64,000 nt of DNA from Leifsonia virtsii (GCF_030433675.1 NZ_JAROCB010000002.1:248001-312000), one strand, 5' to 3'. Shown: positions 24,877 to 33,315, counted from the first letter of the stretch. Numbers and translations: made by a program. The notes: generated by a model not told the origin, from the sequence alone.

Positions 24877-25580
24877 CGCGACACCACCTCGTCGACGATC
24901 CGCCCGTCCGCGAGGCGCAGCACGCGGGAGCAGCGGGAGGCGACGGTCTCGTCGTGGGTGACCACCACCAGCGAGCGGCCGCGGTCGGTGGTGGAGCGGA
25001 TGAGCGCGTCCATCACCTCCGCCGAGGTCTGCGAGTCGAGCGCGCCGGTCGGCTCGTCGGCGAACACTACCGCGGCGCCCGTGGTCTGCGCCCGGGCGAT
25101 CGCCACGCGCTGCGCCTGGCCGCCGGAGAGCTGCCCGATGCGCCGTGCCTCGAAGCCGGCGAGGCCGAGGGCCGCGAGCCACATGGCCGCAGTCTGCTCG
25201 GCGGCCCTGCGGTCGACGCCGTTCAGCATGAGCGGGAGGGCGACGTTCTCGAGCGCCGTCAGCTCGGGCAGCAGCAGCCCCTGCTGGAACACGAAGCCGA
25301 ACGCCTCGCGGCGCAGCCGGGAGCGTCCGCGCTCGTCGAGGCCGGTGACCTCCACGGGGCCGTGCGGGGTCGCGAGCACGACCGAGCCGCTGTCGGGTGC
25401 GACGATGCCGGCCAGGCAGTGAAGCAGGGTGGTCTTGCCGGAGCCGGAGGCTCCCATGATCGCCACCGACTCCCCGGGGGCGATGCGGAAGTCGACGCCG
25501 GCGAGCGCGACGGAGCTGCCGTAGGACTTGGTGAGCGCGGCCGCGGAGAGGGCGGGCGCTGTGGCGGGTGCTGAGGTCAT
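24873..25580 (-). CDS. MacB/LolD-like ABC transporter ATPase
   Basis: 235 residues from the ATG at 25580; an ATG at 25616 would add twelve and cannot be excluded. Motifs: Walker A MGASGSGKTTLL, Q-loop FVFQQGLLLPELTALENV, signature LSGGQAQRVAIARA, Walker B VVFADEPTGALDS and H-loop VVTHD. ADEPTGALD is characteristic of the MacB/LolD class. Powers the FtsX-like permease downstream. Confidence 0.92.
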   Translation of the reverse strand: MTSAPATAPALSAAALTKSYGSSVALAGVDFRIAPGESVAIMGASGSGKTTLLHCLAGIVAPDSGSVVLATPHGPVEVTGLDERGRSRLRREAFGFVFQQGLLLPELTALENVALPLMLNGVDRRAAEQTAAMWLAALGLAGFEARRIGQLSGGQAQRVAIARAQTTGAAVVFADEPTGALDSQTSAEVMDALIRSTTDRGRSLVVVTHDETVASRCSRVLRLADGRIVDEVVSR

Positions 25581-25696
25581 GCCTCCAGCCTGGCGGCCGG
25601 GTGCATCGGGCGGCATCGGGCGGGAGGCTCATCCTCGCGCCGGACCGTCATCCTCGGGAGGTCGTCCCCAGGTATGACCGGCTCGGCTTCGACCGC

Positions 25697-27190
25697 TCAG
25701 CTCGTGGCGACGCGCCCGACCTTCTCGGTCTTGTCCCACTTGGCCTCGGTGCCGGCCAGCTCCTTGAGGTAGGAGTCGAACGTGATCGCGCACAGCAGCG
25801 AGCCGTAGCCGGCGAGGTAGATGAGCGCGGGCGCGAGCCAGCGGCCGGCGCGCGTCTTCTCCGCCTTGCGGGCGAGCCACGCGACCACCATCGAGAACGG
25901 GATCCAGATGTAGATCGCGAGCGTGATCGCGAACAGGGCGGGACCGTCGAGGGTGACCCCGAAGAGGCCGGGCAGCCAGACGAGCATCACCGGCGGGAAC
26001 AGCGCCGTCACCATGACCAGCATGTTGATGATCCCGGGGAACAGCAGCACGTGACCGATGGTGTGCTTCGTCGTCGCCCCGTCGGTCTGCGAGCCCAGGA
26101 TCAGCACGAACAAGTACGCCAGCGCCGCCGAGATCCACAGCACCCGGAAGACATTGGTGGCGAGCTCGTCCTGCAGGAACAGCAGCCCGGCCAGTCCCAC
26201 CGACGACAGGATCATGATGAGTGGGAGCAGCCACAGGCTGAACCACACGATCCCGAAGCTGATGCCGCCCAGGTGGTGCTTGCGCGACGGCCGGAACCAC
26301 ACCTTCGCGTAGCGGGCGGTGACGGTGACGTTGCCGCGTGCCCAGCGCAGCCGCTGCTTCCACAGGGCGTCGACGCGGTTCGGCTCCTCCGCGAGCACGT
26401 GGGCGTGCGGCTCGAAGACGACCTTCTTGCCGAGCAGCTGCGTCTCGAAAGTGGTGATCGTGTCCTCCGCGAGCGACGACGTGTCGATGCGCCCGCCGAT
26501 CGCGATCAGGTTCTCGCGGGTGTGCAGCTGCGCTCCGCCGGCGAGGCATGCCTGCGCGCCCAGCACGTTCTGCGCACGGCGCGCGGCAGGCTGCGAGAGC
26601 ACGTACTCCACACCGACGAACTTGGTGAGGTAGTTGCGCTCGGTGCTGCCCTCGCGGATGTAGGCGGACACGGCGCCGACGTCGGGGTCGGCCAGGTGCC
26701 GGGTCATGCGGCGGAGCGAGTCCGGCAGGTAGATGACGTCGGCGTCCATGATCAGGAGCGCCTCCATCCAATCGTCCTCCAGCACCCGGGCGATGCCGTG
26801 GTTGAGGGTGTGCGCCTTGCCCTGGCCGCCCTGCTCGCGGCGCAGCAGGAACACGTTGCCCGGATACTGCTCGGCGCGGTCGCGCACGACGACCGGGGTG
26901 TCGTCGGTGCTGGCGTCGTCGACGACGTAGATGCGCAGCGCCTCGCGCGGGTAGTCCAGCTTCATCAGCCGGTCGATGGAGGCGCCGATCACGGCGCCCT
27001 CGTTCCAGGCCGGCACGATGATGGCGACCCGGGGGAGGTAGGGCGCGGCCTTCTTGTAGTGGTTGATCCAGGCGTGGAAGGGGATGACCACGAACGTCGC
27101 CGCCGCCGCGATCACCGGGATGAGGCCGGAGAGCGCGAGGATCAGGCACACGATCACGCCGATCCAGTGCAGCACGGTGAGAACGTCCAC
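25697..27190 (-). CDS. Membrane glycosyltransferase family 2 (polysaccharide synthase-like)
   Basis: 497 residues. Two N-terminal membrane helices, a GT-A domain with IIVPAWNEG, VVDDASTDDT, IMDADVI, an AED catalytic motif in SSLAEDTITTFE and QRLRWARGN (the QxxRW motif), then about five C-terminal membrane helices. This is the processive GT2 layout of hyaluronan, cellulose and poly-GlcNAc synthases, which polymerise and extrude a polysaccharide. The sugar is unknown. AGGAGG precedes the GTG; TAGGGT at 27215-27220 is a candidate -10. Confidence 0.9.
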   Translation of the reverse strand: MDVLTVLHWIGVIVCLILALSGLIPVIAAAATFVVIPFHAWINHYKKAAPYLPRVAIIVPAWNEGAVIGASIDRLMKLDYPREALRIYVVDDASTDDTPVVVRDRAEQYPGNVFLLRREQGGQGKAHTLNHGIARVLEDDWMEALLIMDADVIYLPDSLRRMTRHLADPDVGAVSAYIREGSTERNYLTKFVGVEYVLSQPAARRAQNVLGAQACLAGGAQLHTRENLIAIGGRIDTSSLAEDTITTFETQLLGKKVVFEPHAHVLAEEPNRVDALWKQRLRWARGNVTVTARYAKVWFRPSRKHHLGGISFGIVWFSLWLLPLIMILSSVGLAGLLFLQDELATNVFRVLWISAALAYLFVLILGSQTDGATTKHTIGHVLLFPGIINMLVMVTALFPPVMLVWLPGLFGVTLDGPALFAITLAIYIWIPFSMVVAWLARKAEKTRAGRWLAPALIYLAGYGSLLCAITFDSYLKELAGTEAKWDKTEKVGRVATS

Positions 27191-27246
27191 CCGAGACCTC
27201 CTGTTCTACCCTGCACCCTACCGTGCGGGCCGACGCCGTAGACGGC

Positions 27247-27275
27247 AACAGGCCCCGGCGACGCCGGGGCCTGTT
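27247..27275. terminator. Hairpin terminator after the FMN reductase gene
   Basis: AACAGGCCCCGGC, loop GAC, GCCGGGGCCTGTT: perfect 13-bp arms. It follows the stop at 27296 on the minus strand and precedes the glycosyltransferase promoter. Confidence 0.8.
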
Positions 27276-27295
27276 CGCGGGCGGAAGGCTGCCCG

Positions 27296-27988
27296 CTACC
27301 GCCGCTGGGTGGGGAGACTCCCGCCCGCGGCCAGCCGCATCAGGTCGGAGCCGAGGTCGATGCCCAGCTCGTCGCCGCCGGCGGAGCCGAACTCGTGCTG
27401 GTAGCTGTCCCACGAGGTGTCGGTGATCTTCGCCTCGACCTCCGACTCCATGAGCACGACCAGCTCACGCGCGGCCCGGTCGATGCGCTTGCCGAGGGAC
27501 TTGTCCTGCCAATCCTCGGTGGACGCGAAGACCGAGGTCGGCGCGGTCATGGTGCGGAGGAAGGCGAACAGCGACCGCATCTCCCCGTCGACCACCAGCG
27601 CGTGGCGGGCCGTGCCGGCGGTGGCGCCGAGCACGACGGGCTTCGCGATCAGCAGGTCGTTGTCGAGCACCTGGAAGAACGAGGTGAACAGCCCGCTCGG
27701 GCCGGCCTTGTAGACCGGGGCCGTCGCGATGATGCCGTCGGCCTCCTTCAGCGCCTCGACCGCCTTGGTGAACTTCGGGCCGAGGTGCCCGGACGCGAGG
27801 GCCGCGCCGAGCTCCGGCAGCAGCTCCCGCAGGTCCAGGTTGAGCGTCTGGACCGTGCGGCCGTCGCGCTGGGCCGCGGCCTCCACGCGCAGGGCGAGGC
27901 GGTCGGCGAGCATCTTCGTCGACGACGGGTCGCTGACGCCCGCGTTGACGACGACGACGCGGAACGGGCGCGGGTCGGATGTGGTCAT
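27296..27988 (-). CDS. CE1759-type NADPH-dependent FMN reductase
   Basis: 230 residues of flavodoxin-like fold: FRVVVVNAGVSDPSSTKMLA, then ADGIIATAPVYKAGPSGLF, and VVLGATAGTARHALVVDGEMR. It fits the CE1759 family, which is paired with an LLM oxidoreductase. It should supply reduced FMN to the enzyme encoded 35 bases upstream. The start at 27988 has GAGAAGG before it. Confidence 0.9.
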   Translation of the reverse strand: MTTSDPRPFRVVVVNAGVSDPSSTKMLADRLALRVEAAAQRDGRTVQTLNLDLRELLPELGAALASGHLGPKFTKAVEALKEADGIIATAPVYKAGPSGLFTSFFQVLDNDLLIAKPVVLGATAGTARHALVVDGEMRSLFAFLRTMTAPTSVFASTEDWQDKSLGKRIDRAARELVVLMESEVEAKITDTSWDSYQHEFGSAGGDELGIDLGSDLMRLAAGGSLPTQRR

Positions 27989-28023
27989 GGTCTTACCTTC
28001 TCTCGAGTCCCAGGCTGCCGGCG

Positions 28024-29211
28024 TCAGAGCGCCGGGTAGCTGGCCTGGAACTGCTCCTCGGTGTCCTGGTAGGGGGACGCGCCGGTGACGTTGTCGCCGC
28101 GGTTGGCGTTCGGTCGCGGCTGGCGCGGTGCGCTGTCGCCGTACTTTGCCTTCACGAGCGACTCGTGGGTGGGCGCGTCCGGGGTCTCCGGGTCCTTGCG
28201 GGCCTCGGTCTCCTTGCGCAGCACGGGGATGACGTGCTCGCCGAGCAGGTCGAGCTGCTCGAGCACCGTCTTCAGCGGCAGGCCGGCGTGATCCATCAGG
28301 AACAGCTGGCGCTGGTAGTCGCCCGCCCACTCGCGGAAGGTCAGCGTCTTGTCGATGACCTCCTGCGGGCTGCCGACGGTCAGCGGGGTCGCGTCCGTGA
28401 ACTCCTCCATCGTCGGGCCGTTGCCGTAGACGGGGGCCTCGTTGAAGTACGGGCGGAACTGGTCCTTCGCGTCCTGCGAGTTCTTCGCGATGAACGCCTG
28501 GCCGCCGAGGCCGACGATCGCCTGCTTGGCGGTGCCGTGGCCGTAGTGCTCGAAGCGCTCGCGGTAGAAGGCGATCAGCCGCTGGTAGTGCTCCTTCGGC
28601 CAGAAGATGTTGTTGGCGAAGAAGCCGTTGCCGTAGAACGCGGCCTGCTCGGCGATCTCCGGGGTGCGGATGCTGCCGTGCCAGACGAACGGGGGAACGT
28701 CGTCGAGCGGTCGCGGGGTGGAGGTGAAGCCCTGCAGCGGGGTGCGGAAGCGTCCCTCCCAGTCCACCACGTCCTCGTGCCACAGCCGATGCAGCAGGTT
28801 GTAGTTCTCGAGGGCGAGCGGCAGGCTCTGGCGGATGTCCTGGCCGAACCACGGGTACACAGGTCCCGTGTTGCCGCGGCCGATCATCAGGTCCATGCGG
28901 CCCTTCGACAGGTGCTGCAGCATCGCGTACTCCTCGGCGATGCGCACCGGGTCGTTCGTGGTGATCAGCGTGGTCGAGGTGGTCACCGTGAGCTTCTCGG
29001 TGAGCGCCGCGATGTGCGCGAGCAGGGTCGTGGGGGACGACGAGAAGAAGGGCGGGTTGTGGTGCTCGCCGATCGCGAAGACGTCGAGTCCGACCTCCTC
29101 CGCGTGCTTCGCGATCTTCACGATCGCGTCGATGCGCTCCGCCTCGCTCGGCGTCTCACCGGAGACCGGGTCCCGGGTGATGTCGCTGACGGAAAAGATT
29201 CCGTACTGCAT
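28024..29211 (-). CDS. LLM-class flavin-dependent oxidoreductase (CE1758 type)
   Basis: 395 residues of luciferase-like TIM barrel. Family blocks visible are DVFAIGEHHNPPF, LTVTTSTTLITTNDPVRIAEEYAMLQHLSKGRMDLMIGRG and ANNIFWPKEHYQRL-type sequence. It belongs with the FMN reductase as the CE1758/CE1759 two-component monooxygenase; the oxidised substrate is unknown. The C-terminal ~60 residues are polar. AGAGGAG precedes the ATG. A 14-bp palindrome lies upstream. Confidence 0.92.
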   Translation of the reverse strand: MQYGIFSVSDITRDPVSGETPSEAERIDAIVKIAKHAEEVGLDVFAIGEHHNPPFFSSSPTTLLAHIAALTEKLTVTTSTTLITTNDPVRIAEEYAMLQHLSKGRMDLMIGRGNTGPVYPWFGQDIRQSLPLALENYNLLHRLWHEDVVDWEGRFRTPLQGFTSTPRPLDDVPPFVWHGSIRTPEIAEQAAFYGNGFFANNIFWPKEHYQRLIAFYRERFEHYGHGTAKQAIVGLGGQAFIAKNSQDAKDQFRPYFNEAPVYGNGPTMEEFTDATPLTVGSPQEVIDKTLTFREWAGDYQRQLFLMDHAGLPLKTVLEQLDLLGEHVIPVLRKETEARKDPETPDAPTHESLVKAKYGDSAPRQPRPNANRGDNVTGASPYQDTEEQFQASYPAL

Positions 29212-29242
29212 GTCTGGCTCCTCTGATTGTTCTCGCCGTTTC

Positions 29243-29256
29243 TATGCAAACGCATA
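29243..29256. promoter_or_regulatory. Small palindrome upstream of the LLM/reductase operon
   Basis: TATGC-AAAC-GCATA in an AT-rich patch about 30-45 bases before the LLM start. Possible operator overlapping the promoter; no regulator gene is adjacent. Confidence 0.4.
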
Positions 29257-29322
29257 TAACGCGAGGCGGGCCGATGTATTCCCATCCTGGTCCTGCCTTC
29301 CCGTATCGGGTAGGGCGGCCCG

Positions 29323-29390
29323 CGACTGCGGTCGTCCGGAACGATTGCGGCTGCGCGCCGGCCCGCAGTTGTTCCGAACGACCGCAGTCG
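29323..29390. repeat. Intergenic palindrome, family D
   Basis: 20-base arms at 29323-29342 and 29371-29390 with one mismatch, and a 28-base centre that can form an inner GCGG/CCGC stem. It follows the LysM gene stop (29407, minus strand) and so probably ends that transcript before the LLM promoter. Confidence 0.8.
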
Positions 29391-29406
29391 CAGATGGAGG
29401 AGCAGG

Positions 29407-30288
29407 TCAGAGGGCCTGCGGGTCGAGATTCAGCGACTGGTCCTGGAGCAGGTTGAGGGCGCCGTCGTAGGCGCGACCGCTGGGGTTCAGCCACAGAAGA
29501 TCCTGCGAGGTGATGCCGAACCGCTGCGCGACGCCGTCGAACGTGTCCCCGGCCGCGACGACGTACCGCGCCGGAGCACCGGACGCGGTCGTGTCCGGCA
29601 CGCGCCCCGTCGCTCCCGCGCGCGCACCGCCGTCGACCGGGTGGACGTTGGTCGCGCGCTCCGGGATCGACCAGCGCACGGTGTTCACCGCGAGCACCTT
29701 GTCCGGGCCCAGCTCCACCGGGACTCCGTCGGCGGACGCGGCGGAGGAGTAGGTGACGAGCGTGCCGAGGTACGACGGGTTGCCGACGTAGCCGAGCTCG
29801 GCAGTCGAGGCGGCGGCCGTGCCGGTCGTGGGACCGCCGAGGCTGTGGTCGGCGACGCCGTGCCAGGTGAGGCCGTCTCCGACCTGCGGCGGGACGTCGA
29901 TCAGCGTGACCGAGACGGGGATCGGGACGGTCGACGTGAAGCCGGAGTACTGGATCGAGTAGGTGTTGTCGCCGTTCGACACGATCCGGTAGTGGAAGTG
30001 GATGCTGCCCTTCGGCGACGCCACGCTCGCCTCGGCGACGGCGGTGCCCGACGGGACGGGCGCGAGCGTCGGCGGCGGACCCGGCGGAGTCGTCGGCGTC
30101 GGTGTCGCGCTGGGCGTCGGCGTCACCGGCGCGGAGTGCGTGGGCTTGGGCTTCGCGGTCGTGTGCCGCGCGACGGGCTTCGCCTGCGCCCCTCCGTCGA
30201 AGAGCGCGCACCCCGACAGCGCGACGACGAGCGCGACGAGCATCCCTGCGGCGGCCGCGCTGCGGGCACGCCTGATCGTTCGAACCAT
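29407..30288 (-). CDS. LysM-domain lipoprotein
   Basis: 293 residues. A signal peptide ends in the lipobox VALSGC, followed by a Pro/Thr/Lys linker (TPTPSATPTPTTPPGPPP), a ~140-residue beta-rich outer region, and a C-terminal LysM motif YVVAAGDTFDGVAQRFGITSQDLLWLN that binds peptidoglycan. It should be anchored at the membrane and hold the wall. The start at 30288 has GGAGGGGGG upstream. Its ribosome-binding site and a TAGCGT -10 box (30305-30310) fall inside the 46-bp direct repeat. Confidence 0.88.
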   Translation of the reverse strand: MVRTIRRARSAAAAGMLVALVVALSGCALFDGGAQAKPVARHTTAKPKPTHSAPVTPTPSATPTPTTPPGPPPTLAPVPSGTAVAEASVASPKGSIHFHYRIVSNGDNTYSIQYSGFTSTVPIPVSVTLIDVPPQVGDGLTWHGVADHSLGGPTTGTAAASTAELGYVGNPSYLGTLVTYSSAASADGVPVELGPDKVLAVNTVRWSIPERATNVHPVDGGARAGATGRVPDTTASGAPARYVVAAGDTFDGVAQRFGITSQDLLWLNPSGRAYDGALNLLQDQSLNLDPQAL

Positions 30289-30294
30289 GTTCCC

Positions 30295-30340
30295 CCCTCC
30301 GGGAACGCTACCAAATCCGCGGTGGCCGGATCTCATCCAT
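30295..30340. repeat. 46-bp direct repeat, copy 1 (lysM side)
   Basis: Identical over 46 bases to 31211-31256. On the minus strand it holds TAGCGT (30310-30305) and part of the lysM ribosome-binding site. An ATCCG/CGGAT inverted repeat lies inside. It marks one end of a 916-bp insertion. Confidence 0.92.
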
Positions 30341-30342
30341 GC

Positions 30343-31173
30343 CTAGAGCGGGTACGACTCAAGGCCTCTTGTCGTTCCAGTGCAGACGTGCTGCATTACG
30401 TCCTCTAGGGAGTGGATCGCTGCTTCAACCTGGCCGAGGGGGGTGTAGGCCCCATCTGGCGCGTGCCCGGTCACACCCCAGTCCCAGCGCACCTCGGCTC
30501 CGCTGAGAGGGTCCTGAATAGCCATCGGGATAGCGGTGCGAGCTGTGACATAAGTGCCTCCGGATTCGAGATCGAGTTCGTGCTGCTCGAATTCGATACC
30601 AAAGTCGCCTGCGCCAGCTCGCCTCAGTGCGACCTGATAGTCCGAGCCCGTGTGGATTGGTGCGGCAGATACCAGGTCGGCATGCTTATCGAGGTTGTTC
30701 AGGCGTGCCAGCACCGCGAGGGCATCTGCGGCTGGCTGCTCGACATACTGGAACGGCTGGACTTGGCGGATTCGAGCAACCAATTCGGGTGGGATTGCAG
30801 ACAAGGCGGGCGCGACCTTGTCCCAAGAGTCAACCGACAGGGCAGCCGGAAAAGAGACCTTGTTTCGCCTCGAGAGTCCAGCGCCCGATAGTGACGAAAG
30901 CTCCCACGCGAAACTAGAAAGGGCTCCGCGAGCGTGATGGAGGGCCTCACTCATCGTGAGGGAAAGCTGCCGCACGGGCGCAGGTTCGTCAATATCTAGA
31001 TATAGAACGAACGTCTGTGGGTCTAGCTGCGTCCATGCAGGAGAGACGTGATCGCCACGGTTCCACCTCTGGGCGATCTCGAGCGTCTCCCTGGCGCGTT
31101 CTTTTGCACGCGCGAGCCTCTCCAACGGAGTGGTGGAGATGTCCACTCCAAACTCGATGGTTCGTTCACTCAT
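30343..31173 (-). CDS. Low-GC cargo gene of the direct-repeat cassette, function unknown
   Basis: 276 residues. The frame almost fills the insert: its stop is two bases from repeat copy 1 and its ATG 37 bases from copy 2. A 60-base sample (30541-30600) is 52% GC against ~70% around it, suggesting transfer. The protein has a helical segment ALHHARGALSSFAWELSSLS and the phrase ALAVLARLNNLDKHADLV. This resembles a widespread uncharacterised bacterial family with LDHL ... LNNxDKH patterns (recollection, unchecked). No membrane helix or signal peptide. TACGTT (31180-31185) lies six bases before the ATG, and a second TAGCGT sits in repeat copy 2. Confidence 0.8.
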   Translation of the reverse strand: MSERTIEFGVDISTTPLERLARAKERARETLEIAQRWNRGDHVSPAWTQLDPQTFVLYLDIDEPAPVRQLSLTMSEALHHARGALSSFAWELSSLSGAGLSRRNKVSFPAALSVDSWDKVAPALSAIPPELVARIRQVQPFQYVEQPAADALAVLARLNNLDKHADLVSAAPIHTGSDYQVALRRAGAGDFGIEFEQHELDLESGGTYVTARTAIPMAIQDPLSGAEVRWDWGVTGHAPDGAYTPLGQVEAAIHSLEDVMQHVCTGTTRGLESYPL

Positions 31174-31179
31174 GGGGTC

Positions 31180-31185
31180 AACGTA
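31180..31185 (-). promoter_or_regulatory. -10-like box of cassette gene
   Basis: TACGTT on the minus strand, six bases before the ATG at 31173. A second possible -10, TAGCGT (31226-31221), lies in the direct repeat upstream. Confidence 0.5.
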
Positions 31186-31210
31186 GAGGTTGTCGGCGCA
31201 GTCCGTGTAG

Positions 31211-31256
31211 CCCTCCGGGAACGCTACCAAATCCGCGGTGGCCGGATCTCATCCAT
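31211..31256. repeat. 46-bp direct repeat, copy 2 (EamA side)
   Basis: Second identical copy, 916 bases from the first. It lies just upstream of the cargo gene, so its TAGCGT would point into that gene. Confidence 0.92.
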
Positions 31257-31297
31257 TCGTGTCCGATTTCCGCACGCGCCCCGTCGGTGGCTCCCGC

Positions 31298-31303
31298 TAG
31301 CGT
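31298..31303 (+). promoter_or_regulatory. -10 box of leaderless EamA gene
   Basis: TAGCGT, six bases before the GTG at 31310. Confidence 0.65.
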
Positions 31304-31309
31304 CGAAAC

Positions 31310-32230
31310 GTGAAGATCGCCGTGCAGTTCGCCGCCATGGGGCTCATCTGGGGCGCCAGCTTCCTGTTCATGAAGGTGGCGCTCGAGGGCGTCTCGTTCG
31401 GCCAGGTGGCGTGGGCGCGGCTGGTCTTCGGGGCGGCGACGCTCGGCGTGATCGCGCTCGTGACGCGGGTGCGGCTTCCGCGCGAGCCGATCGTCTGGCT
31501 GCACTTCACCGTCGTCGCGGTCACCTACTGCGTCATCCCGTTCCTGCTGTTCGCCTGGGCGGAGCAGTACGTCTCCTCCAGCCTCGCGAGCATCTACAAC
31601 GCCGTGACGCCGATCACCACCGCGATCCTGGCCACTGCCGCGTTCCGGGTCGAGAAGCTCAACCGAGACCAGGTGCTCGGCGTGCTGGTCGGGGTCGTCG
31701 GCGTCATCGTCGTGGTCGGCCCGTGGGCGGTGGATGCGCTCGCCGGCAGCCTCTGGGGCCAGCTCGCGTGCCTCGGCGCGGTGACGTGCTACGGGTTCAG
31801 CTTCGGCTACATCCGCCGGTTCATCAGCCCGCGCGAGGTGTCCGCGACCGCGAGCGCCTTCCTGAACATCGGGCTCGCCGCCGTCATCATGGTGCTGCTC
31901 ACGCCGGTGGTCGCGTGGCATCCGATCTCGTTCAGCTGGCCGGTGCTGCTGTCGCTGCTGGCGCTCGGCGCGCTCGGCACGGGCGTCGTCTACATCTGGA
32001 ACATGAACGTGCTGCGCGCGTGGGGCCCGACCGCCACGTCGGGCGTCACGTACGTCACGCCGGTGGTGGGCGTGGCGCTGGGCATCCTCGTGCTCGGCGA
32101 GCACCTCACCTGGAACGAGCCCGTCGGCGCGGCGATCGTGCTGGCCGGCATCCTGCTGACCCAGCAGCGCGTGCGCCTGTTCACCCGCCGGCAGGCCGAG
32201 CTCGCCGCGCGGGAGGCCGCCGCGCGTTAG
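31310..32230 (+). CDS. EamA/DMT family transporter
   Basis: 306 residues with about ten membrane helices in two EamA repeats. The first begins AAMGLIWGASFLFMKVALEG and the second around GAVTCYGFSFGYIRRF; PVVGVALGILVLGEHL near the end is typical. Such proteins export metabolites or amino acids; substrate unknown. Leaderless GTG. Its stop overlaps the stop of the convergent esterase gene by two bases. Confidence 0.92.
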   Translation: MKIAVQFAAMGLIWGASFLFMKVALEGVSFGQVAWARLVFGAATLGVIALVTRVRLPREPIVWLHFTVVAVTYCVIPFLLFAWAEQYVSSSLASIYNAVTPITTAILATAAFRVEKLNRDQVLGVLVGVVGVIVVVGPWAVDALAGSLWGQLACLGAVTCYGFSFGYIRRFISPREVSATASAFLNIGLAAVIMVLLTPVVAWHPISFSWPVLLSLLALGALGTGVVYIWNMNVLRAWGPTATSGVTYVTPVVGVALGILVLGEHLTWNEPVGAAIVLAGILLTQQRVRLFTRRQAELAAREAAAR

Positions 32231-33228
32231 GCGTGCCGCTTCAGGAACGCGAGGGTCGCGTCCAGCGCCTCGTGCGCCTCGGCGAACTTCAGGTGGAACT
32301 GGTACTCGTGCGGCAGCTGCGGTTCGTGGTTGGCCGGCCAGAACAGCTCCGTCACCTCCACCCCCTTGCCGCGCAGCGTCGTCGCCATCGGCACCGACTG
32401 CGACCAGGTGAGGCCGTCGCCGTTGCCGCCGGAGATGTAGGTGGGCGGGAAGTCGCCGGTGACGTGCCGGAGGGTGGACATCGTGGAGCCGACGTAGGTC
32501 TGCGACCAGTCCTTGTCGCCGCTGTACGACCAGAGCGCCGTCTTGAAGCCCCAGGCGAGGATGCCGTTCAGCGTCGACAGCGCCCCCAGGTCGTACACGC
32601 CGCAGTTGAGCAGGATGGCGGACAACTGCTCGCGCCGCAGCGACGGCCGGATGCCGAGCAGGTGCGCGTACTCCGGGCTCGTCGTCAGCACGGCCAGCTG
32701 GCTGGCGAGCTGCGACCCGGCCGAGTCGCCGGCGAGGACGATGCGCTCCCGGTCGATCCCGAGCTCGTCCGCGTGGGCGTCGAGGTAGGCGAGGGCCGTG
32801 TTCAGCTGCTCGACCGCGGTCGGGTACGACGCCTCCGGCCCGAGCGTGTAGTCGAGCCCGACCGTCGCGTAGCCGTGCGAGGCGAGGATGCGCAGGTACG
32901 GGTCGACGTCCTTGCTGGCGCCCGAGATCCACGCGCCGCCGTGGATCCACACGACGGCCGGCAGCGGCCCCTTCTCGCCCTCCGGCCGGAACAGGTCGAA
33001 CGTCGTGTCGGGCGAGCCGGGCGCGTACCGCAGCCCGGTCTGCGCGGTCACGCCGCTGGTCGGGACGAACGGCTCCATCTCGGCGACCGTCTCGGCGGCG
33101 CCCTTCTCGAACACGCTGCGGATCACGAGCGCCGACGGCCACGGCGTGGCCCGCGCGATCCCGGCCGCGACGCCCGCAGCGGCGACCACTCCTCCGATGA
33201 TCCCCGCCGTCCGGCGCGCCCGTGTCAT
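32227..33228 (-). CDS. Alpha/beta hydrolase, HSL-type esterase
   Basis: 333 residues. An N-terminal hydrophobic stretch (about 7-25) may anchor it in the membrane. The oxyanion motif HGGAW and nucleophile elbow GDSAG place it in the hormone-sensitive-lipase family; DGLTW and NHEPQ near the end carry the likely acid and His. Acts on carboxyl esters; substrate unknown. Leaderless ATG with TACGGT six bases upstream. Confidence 0.9.
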   Translation of the reverse strand: MTRARRTAGIIGGVVAAAGVAAGIARATPWPSALVIRSVFEKGAAETVAEMEPFVPTSGVTAQTGLRYAPGSPDTTFDLFRPEGEKGPLPAVVWIHGGAWISGASKDVDPYLRILASHGYATVGLDYTLGPEASYPTAVEQLNTALAYLDAHADELGIDRERIVLAGDSAGSQLASQLAVLTTSPEYAHLLGIRPSLRREQLSAILLNCGVYDLGALSTLNGILAWGFKTALWSYSGDKDWSQTYVGSTMSTLRHVTGDFPPTYISGGNGDGLTWSQSVPMATTLRGKGVEVTELFWPANHEPQLPHEYQFHLKFAEAHEALDATLAFLKRHA

Positions 33229-33234
33229 GCCCTC

Positions 33235-33240
33235 ACCGTA
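33235..33240 (-). promoter_or_regulatory. -10 box of leaderless esterase
   Basis: TACGGT on the minus strand, six bases before the ATG at 33228. Confidence 0.65.
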
Positions 33241-33251
33241 TCGCGCCGTCC

Positions 33252-33305
33252 GCTCCTGAGTTCTTCGACCCGGCACGCCGGTGCGCGGTCGAAGAACTCA
33301 GGAGC
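33252..33305. repeat. Intergenic palindrome, family B copy 1 (after purL)
   Basis: Perfect 19-bp arms at 33252-33270 and 33287-33305 with the core GCTCCTGAGTTCTTCGA. It begins ten bases after the purL stop on the minus strand, so it probably terminates purL. A related copy follows purQ at 47751. Confidence 0.85.
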
Positions 33306-33315
33306 TGACGGGTGG

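Noticed and set aside
30295-30340. tRNA 3' end as integration site
   Set aside because: The repeat has no T-loop signature, acceptor stem or cloverleaf around it, so it is not a tRNA-derived att site.
30295-31256. Integron-type gene cassette with attC sites
   Set aside because: I looked for the GTTRRRY/RYYYAAC core pair in the 46-bp repeats and did not find it, and no integron integrase is present. The element must be of another type.
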